Below, piece by piece: positions 60,186-64,000 of a stretch of DNA of 64,000 nt. Origin of the DNA: Deinococcus aestuarii. GTDB taxonomy: Bacteria > Deinococcota > Deinococci > Deinococcales > Deinococcaceae. The stretch lies in NCBI RefSeq assembly GCF_018863415.1, contig NZ_JAHKSN010000003.1, forward strand, positions 62,001 through 126,000, in the 5' to 3' direction. The notes under the pieces are model-generated. The model did not search any database, was not told the origin of the DNA, and was given only the letters and a program-made list of their open reading frames with translations. A program made the translations under genes and the position numbers. Each line of letters starts with the position of its first letter. Position 1 is the stretch's first letter.

Positions 60186-61729
60186 CGGGCCCACTCGAAA
60201 CCGACGTGCTCATCGTCGGCAGCGGTCCGATAGGTGCAACCTTCGCCCGGGTGCTGTCGGAACGTTCCCCGCAGACCCGCGTGCTGCTGATCGACGCCGG
60301 GCCGCAGCTCACCGCCCGCCCCGGCCTGCACGTCAAGAATATCCCCGACCCCGCCGAGCGCGAGCGGGCGCAGGTGCGCTCCCAGGGGCCGACCCAGTAC
60401 AGCTACGGCACCCCGACACCGGCACAGCGGGCCGAGGCGGGGGAGGAGGCGGGCGGGGGGGCCCCCACGCGGCCCGGCCTGCTCGCCCGCCCCGGCACCT
60501 TCCTGCTCGGCAGCCCGGAGATGCCCGCCGCCGCCCTGTCCACCAACGTGGGCGGGATGGGGGCACACTGGACCTGCGCCTGCCCCCCGCCCGGAAATAC
60601 GGAGCGCATCGACTTCATTCCCGAAAAGGAGTGGCAGGCGGCGCTGGACCAGGCCAACCGCATCCTCGGCGTGACACAACAGGCCTACCCCGACACCGAC
60701 GCGGCTCGGGCGATCCGCCGGGCGCTGATGGACGCCTTCGGGGAGAGGTTGTCCCCCGAGCGGCCCGTCCAGCCCATGCCCCTCGCGGCGCGGATGGAGG
60801 GCGGCGAGCGGCGCTGGGCGGGCGTGGACGTGGTGCTGGGTCCGCTGGCGGAGGAAGGGCACGGCGCGAAGTTCACCCTCCGGTCGGAGACCCTCTGCCG
60901 CCTCCTCCTCGTGGACGGCGACCGCGTGACGGGCGCGGTCCTCGAACACCTCCCCACGGGAGAGCGGGATGAGGTGCGGGCGCGGGTGGTCGTGGTGGCC
61001 GCCGACTCGCTGCGGACCCCGCAACTGCTGTGGGCGTCGGGCATCCGGCCCCCGGCGCTCGGGCACTACCTCAACGACCAGCCGCAGGTGCTCGGCGCGG
61101 TGCAACTGAACCCGGCCCTCCTGCCCGAGCATCCGGGACCGGCGGCGGGCGGCGTGTCCTGGGTTCCGTTCCACTCGCCGGGGCACCCCTACCACGGCCA
61201 GGTGATGGAGCTGGAGGCCTCCCCCATCCCCATTCCCGTGGAGCACGACACCGGCACACCCGTCGTCGGCCTGGGCTGGTTTTGCGCGAAGGAGGTGCGC
61301 CGCGAGGACCACGTGGCCTTCTCAGAGAGCGAGACGGACCACCTGGGTCTCCCCCGCATGACGGTCCACCACACCCTGACCCCCGCCGACGAGGCCGTGA
61401 TCGAGGGGGCGCGCGCCGAGATCGAACTCGCGACCCGCGCGTTGGGCCGCCCGCTGACGAACGACCGGCCCTTCCTGCTGCCCTCCGGCAGTTCCCTGCA
61501 CTACCAGGGCACCGTCCGCATGGGCGAGCGCGACGACGGGGAGTCCGTGTGCGACGGCCACTCGCGGGTCTGGGGCTACCGGAACCTCTTCGTCGGGGGC
61601 AACGGCGTCATCCCGACCTCGACCGCCTGCAACCCCACGGTCACCAGCGTGGCCCTCGCCGTCCGGGCCTGCGACGGCATCACCGCCCTGCTGGCCGAGC
61701 GTTCGGGGGAGCGCGTCGGAGCGGGCTGA
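60182..61729 (+). CDS. GMC oxidoreductase, C-glycoside 3-oxidase candidate (CarA-like)
   Basis: FAD-dependent oxidoreductase of 515 residues. FAD motif VLIVGSGPIGATFARVL near residue 10; GGMGAHWTCACPPP near 125; catalytic pair H440 (SSLHYQGT) and N484 (TACNPTVTSVALA). The GGMGxHWTCA segment and gene partners resemble CarA of Microbacterium and relatives of pyranose oxidase, which oxidise the C3 hydroxyl of a glycosyl group and so prepare a C-glycoside for C-C cleavage. GTG 60182 overlaps the small-subunit stop (GTGA). It has no signal peptide and therefore acts on imported substrate. Free-sugar oxidation is an alternative. Confidence 0.83.
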   Translation: MTGPLETDVLIVGSGPIGATFARVLSERSPQTRVLLIDAGPQLTARPGLHVKNIPDPAERERAQVRSQGPTQYSYGTPTPAQRAEAGEEAGGGAPTRPGLLARPGTFLLGSPEMPAAALSTNVGGMGAHWTCACPPPGNTERIDFIPEKEWQAALDQANRILGVTQQAYPDTDAARAIRRALMDAFGERLSPERPVQPMPLAARMEGGERRWAGVDVVLGPLAEEGHGAKFTLRSETLCRLLLVDGDRVTGAVLEHLPTGERDEVRARVVVVAADSLRTPQLLWASGIRPPALGHYLNDQPQVLGAVQLNPALLPEHPGPAAGGVSWVPFHSPGHPYHGQVMELEASPIPIPVEHDTGTPVVGLGWFCAKEVRREDHVAFSESETDHLGLPRMTVHHTLTPADEAVIEGARAEIELATRALGRPLTNDRPFLLPSGSSLHYQGTVRMGERDDGESVCDGHSRVWGYRNLFVGGNGVIPTSTACNPTVTSVALAVRACDGITALLAERSGERVGAG

Positions 61730-61742
61730 CCGGCAAGAGGGG

Positions 61743-61788
61743 TTGCGCCCGCCCTGCTCACGTGTCATATTTGATCAAACATCAAAGA
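61743..61788 (+). promoter_or_regulatory. Promoter with overlapping GntR operator, dioxygenase operon
   Basis: TTGCGC (61743-61748), a 17-base spacer, CATATT (61766-61771). The operator core TTTGATCAAA (61770-61779) overlaps the -10, as at the importer promoter, and 19 bases (61770-61788) are identical to 55504-55522. Within them TTTGAT-CAAAC-ATCAAA forms a second, wider dyad. Strong sign of shared control. Confidence 0.68.
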
Positions 61789-61830
61789 TAAGTCAGTATG
61801 GTGGGCGGAGCCCCACCGGAGAGGACGATC

Positions 61831-62862
61831 ATGATCCAGTTGCTGTCTCACCTCGCCCACCTGGAAGTCACCACCCCCGACCTCGACGCCTCGGTGCGGT
61901 TCTACGAGGAGCAGATGGGGATGCGCGAAGTGGAGCGGGACGGCGATTCCGTGTTCCTGCGCTGCTGGGGCGACTACTACACCTACAGCCTCGTCGTGAC
62001 GAAGGGCGAGCAGGCCGGCCTCGCCCACATGGCCTGGCGCACGAGCAGCGCAGAGGGATTGCAGGAGGCCGTGCGGCGCATCGAGGCCGCCGGCGTGCAG
62101 GGCGAGTGGCGCGAGGCCGGGCACCGCCACGGGCGGGCCTACCGCTTCACTGGCCCCTACGGGCACGTCATGGAGCTGTTCTGGGAGGTCGAGAAGCACC
62201 GGGCCGAGGGCCAGCACCAGTCCCAGTACCCCGACCGGCCCTCCCGGCGCACGAACCACGGGGTCGCCCCCCGCTTCCTCGACCACGTGACGGTCGCGGC
62301 GAGCGACGTGAAGGGCTTTGCGCGGTGGTACAGCGAGACGCTGGGTTTCCGCATCATGGCGTATACCTCGCTCGACCACGCGCCCGTCACGGTGTTCAGC
62401 GTGCTCACGACCAACGAGAAGTCCCACGACCTCGGCGTGGTGCTCGACGGCTCGGGCGTGCCGGGCCGGGTGAACCACATCGCCTTCTGGGTGGACACCC
62501 GGGAAGAGCACCTTGTCGCCGCCGACGTGCTGCTGGAGAACGGCACCCCCATCGAGTATGGCCCCTCGATCCACGGCATCGGCGAGCAGACCTACCTGTA
62601 CTTCCGCGAGCCGAGCGGGCTGCGCGTCGAGCTGAATACGGGCGGCTACCGCAACTACGTGCCCGACTGGGAGCCCTACGACTGGAAGCCCGCGCAGGGG
62701 AGCAACAGCCTGTACCGCAACTCCGCCATGCCCATGAGCATGACCGAGAGCTTCCCGCCCGCCCCCGGCCCCAGCGCGACCGAGGAGGGGGCCCTCCCCG
62801 GCACCGAGGACGACCTCGCCCGGGAACTCGCCAACCCCTACGGCGCGCACGGTCGCGGCTAA
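61831..62862 (+). CDS. VOC-family extradiol dioxygenase (catechol 2,3-dioxygenase type)
   Basis: Two-module glyoxalase-fold protein of 343 residues. The first module starts at LSHLAHLEVTTPDLDASVRFYEEQMGM; the second at FLDHVTVAASDVKGFARWYSETLGF. The iron triad is H152 (LDHV), H216 (VNHIAFWV) and E267 (RVELNTGGY), with HGIGEQTYLYFREPSG in the canonical place. Family members cleave catechol-type rings next to the hydroxyls. In this regulon it should open the aromatic ring of the released aglycone or a product of the monooxygenase. ATG 61831 (GGAGAGG upstream) is preferred to ATG 61798, which lacks a site. Confidence 0.9.
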   Translation: MIQLLSHLAHLEVTTPDLDASVRFYEEQMGMREVERDGDSVFLRCWGDYYTYSLVVTKGEQAGLAHMAWRTSSAEGLQEAVRRIEAAGVQGEWREAGHRHGRAYRFTGPYGHVMELFWEVEKHRAEGQHQSQYPDRPSRRTNHGVAPRFLDHVTVAASDVKGFARWYSETLGFRIMAYTSLDHAPVTVFSVLTTNEKSHDLGVVLDGSGVPGRVNHIAFWVDTREEHLVAADVLLENGTPIEYGPSIHGIGEQTYLYFREPSGLRVELNTGGYRNYVPDWEPYDWKPAQGSNSLYRNSAMPMSMTESFPPAPGPSATEEGALPGTEDDLARELANPYGAHGRG

Positions 62863-62871
62863 GCCTTCCCC

Positions 62872-63630
62872 ATGCGCGTCATCGATCTGTCCGTCCCCAT
62901 TCAGCCCTCGCCGCCCGGCGTGCCCGAGTTCCAGCGGGTGAGCATCACCTACAGCGGCAACGCGCAGGGCGGCGCCGAGATCGAGCAGATGTTCGGCGTT
63001 CCCCGCGACCTGCTGCGAGGCGGAGAGGGCTGGGCGACCGAGACCTTCACCAACTTCGGCACCCACTCCAGCACTCACGTGGACGCGCCGCTGCACTACA
63101 ACTCGACCATTCAGGGTGAGCCCGCGCAGAGCATCGACCAACTGCCGCTGGAGTGGTTCTTCGCGCCCGGCGTGGTGCTCGACTTCCGGCACAAGGCGGA
63201 CGGGGACGCGGTGACGGCCCAGGAAGTGCGGGCGGAACTCTCCCGCGTCGGCCACACGTTGGAGGAACGCGACATCGTGCTCATCCGCACCGGGCGCGAC
63301 GAGTTCTACGGCCAACCCGACTACTGGCTGCGCGGGCCCGGGGTGAGTGCCGACGCGACCCGCTGGCTCTTCGCGCAGGGCGTCCGGGTGATGGGCATCG
63401 ACGCCTGGGGCTGGGACGCGCCGCTGGACAAGCAGGCCGCCGCCGCCCGCGAGGGGAACGCCCCCGGCGTCTTCTGGGCCGCCCATCAGGTGGACCTGCC
63501 CTACTCGCAGATCGAACGGCTCGCCAACCTCGGCGCGCTGCCCTCCACCGGCTTCCAGGTGGCCTGCTTCCCGCTGCGGCTGGTCGGTGGGAGTGCCGCG
63601 CCCGCCCGGGTCGTCGCCATCCTGAACTGA
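62872..63630 (+). CDS. Cyclase-family (kynurenine-formamidase-like) hydrolase
   Basis: Metal-dependent hydrolase of 252 residues. The signature HxGTHxDxPxH appears as T64-H65-S66-S67-T68-H69-V70-D71-A72-P73-L74-H75, with the two His and Asp that bind metal; VRVMGIDAWGWDAP follows near residue 180. The family includes kynurenine formamidase, isatin hydrolase and lactone or amide hydrolases. It starts nine bases after the dioxygenase and probably hydrolyses a ring-cleavage product or a lactone made from it. The exact reaction is not readable from sequence. Confidence 0.87.
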   Translation: MRVIDLSVPIQPSPPGVPEFQRVSITYSGNAQGGAEIEQMFGVPRDLLRGGEGWATETFTNFGTHSSTHVDAPLHYNSTIQGEPAQSIDQLPLEWFFAPGVVLDFRHKADGDAVTAQEVRAELSRVGHTLEERDIVLIRTGRDEFYGQPDYWLRGPGVSADATRWLFAQGVRVMGIDAWGWDAPLDKQAAAAREGNAPGVFWAAHQVDLPYSQIERLANLGALPSTGFQVACFPLRLVGGSAAPARVVAILN

Positions 63631-63701
63631 GCTGTTCGACGTCCGGGGCCGCTGGCCGTCCCCCCGGACGCCACGGCCCCTCTCCTTCCCCTGGAGTCCC
63701 C

Positions 63702-64000
63702 ATGCGTATCGCCCGAATCTCCCTTTCCACCCCCGACGGACCCCAGGCACGGATCGTCGTCCAGGAGGGCGAGCAGGCCCCCCTGGTGGACGTGCGCCGC
63801 CACTACGGCCTGAGTTTGCAGCGCCGGGGCGCCACCCCACAGGCCGCCCTCGACCTCGCCCGCCTGGTCGTGCCGGGCAGCCTCGCCGCCGCCCTGACGC
63901 ACGGCGACCTCTTCCTCGACGTTCTGCGTGCCGCCGCCCACGACACGGGCGGGGACGCCGTGGCCGGAGAAGGTTCTCTCCTCTCCCCCATCGACCCCGC
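63702..64000 (+). CDS. FAH-family hydrolase, N-terminal part (runs off window)
   Basis: The first 99 residues of an open frame that continues past the window. It starts MRIARISLSTPDGPQARIVVQEGEQAPLVDVRRHYG, with a long helix (AALDLARLVVPGSLAAALTHGDLFLDVLRAAA), and ends near LLSPIDP, the typical lead-in to the fumarylacetoacetate hydrolase domain (x-P-I-x-P). In meta-cleavage pathways FAH proteins act as acylpyruvate hydrolases, isomerases or decarboxylases. GGAG (63692-63695) precedes the ATG. It fits as the next step after ring cleavage. Confidence 0.75.
   Translation, partial: MRIARISLSTPDGPQARIVVQEGEQAPLVDVRRHYGLSLQRRGATPQAALDLARLVVPGSLAAALTHGDLFLDVLRAAAHDTGGDAVAGEGSLLSPIDP

Noticed and set aside
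61765..63840. 691-codon minus-strand open frame antisense to the dioxygenase and cyclase genes
   Set aside because: No motifs; it would run through the GntR operator and promoter of the dioxygenase operon.

Overview
The window is high-GC, densely packed bacterial DNA. The gene content suggests a Deinococcus or close relative: a chemosensory operon with REC-PATAN and REC-roadblock proteins, many secreted lipoproteins, and several start codons sitting just behind a -10 box with little or no leader. This placement is an inference from content and style; there is no rRNA or marker gene to prove it.

Layout. 1-3.2 kb: the end of a short-chain dehydrogenase, a PLP threonine dehydratase-like gene and a cell-wall amidase. 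3.4-15.8 kb: an IclR regulator, divergent from a nine-gene, tightly coupled unit for peptide-like compounds: two family-5 solute-binding proteins, one Dpp/Opp permease pair, and M28-, M20-, M19-, alpha/beta- and M24-type hydrolases. Four of these hydrolases lack canonical metal ligands. 15.8-24.1 kb: a seven-gene minus-strand chemosensory operon (CheY, CheW, a stand-alone MHYT sensor, a PilJ-like MCP, a CheA hybrid, REC-PATAN, REC-roadblock), divergent from two CheY-like regulators. 25.6-29.2 kb: an acyl-CoA synthetase and a Wzz/BY-kinase. 29.4-33.2 kb: an MFS efflux protein and a small-gene operon (two DHFR/RibD-like proteins, a glyoxalase-fold protein, an HhH protein), next to a decayed HxlR-type regulator at 33.46-33.95 kb. 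34.1-43.5 kb: an island of mostly secreted proteins (lysozyme- and protease-inhibitor folds, lipase, CHRD, TAP-like peptidase, M23 endopeptidase). 43.6-50.3 kb: an ABM protein, an AfsR/BTAD-type regulator, an ABC exporter and a TetR regulator.

50.5-64 kb is the most interesting part. A GntR/FCD regulator gene lies among three transcription units whose upstream regions, together with its own, carry the same palindrome (core TTTGATCAAA). The units encode (i) a luciferase-type monooxygenase, an FMN reductase and a cytoplasmic GH3 beta-glucosidase; (ii) a carbohydrate ABC importer, an isomerase-fold protein, a small DUF6379-type protein and a GMC oxidoreductase; (iii) an extradiol-type dioxygenase, a cyclase-family hydrolase and the start of an FAH-family hydrolase. 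The isomerase-fold/DUF6379/GMC trio matches the known two-step C-glycoside cleavage system: sugar 3-oxidation, then C-C deglycosylation. The whole reads as one regulon: import an aromatic glycoside, remove O- or C-linked sugar, then hydroxylate, cleave and hydrolyse the aromatic aglycone. No ATPase subunit is encoded with either ABC importer.
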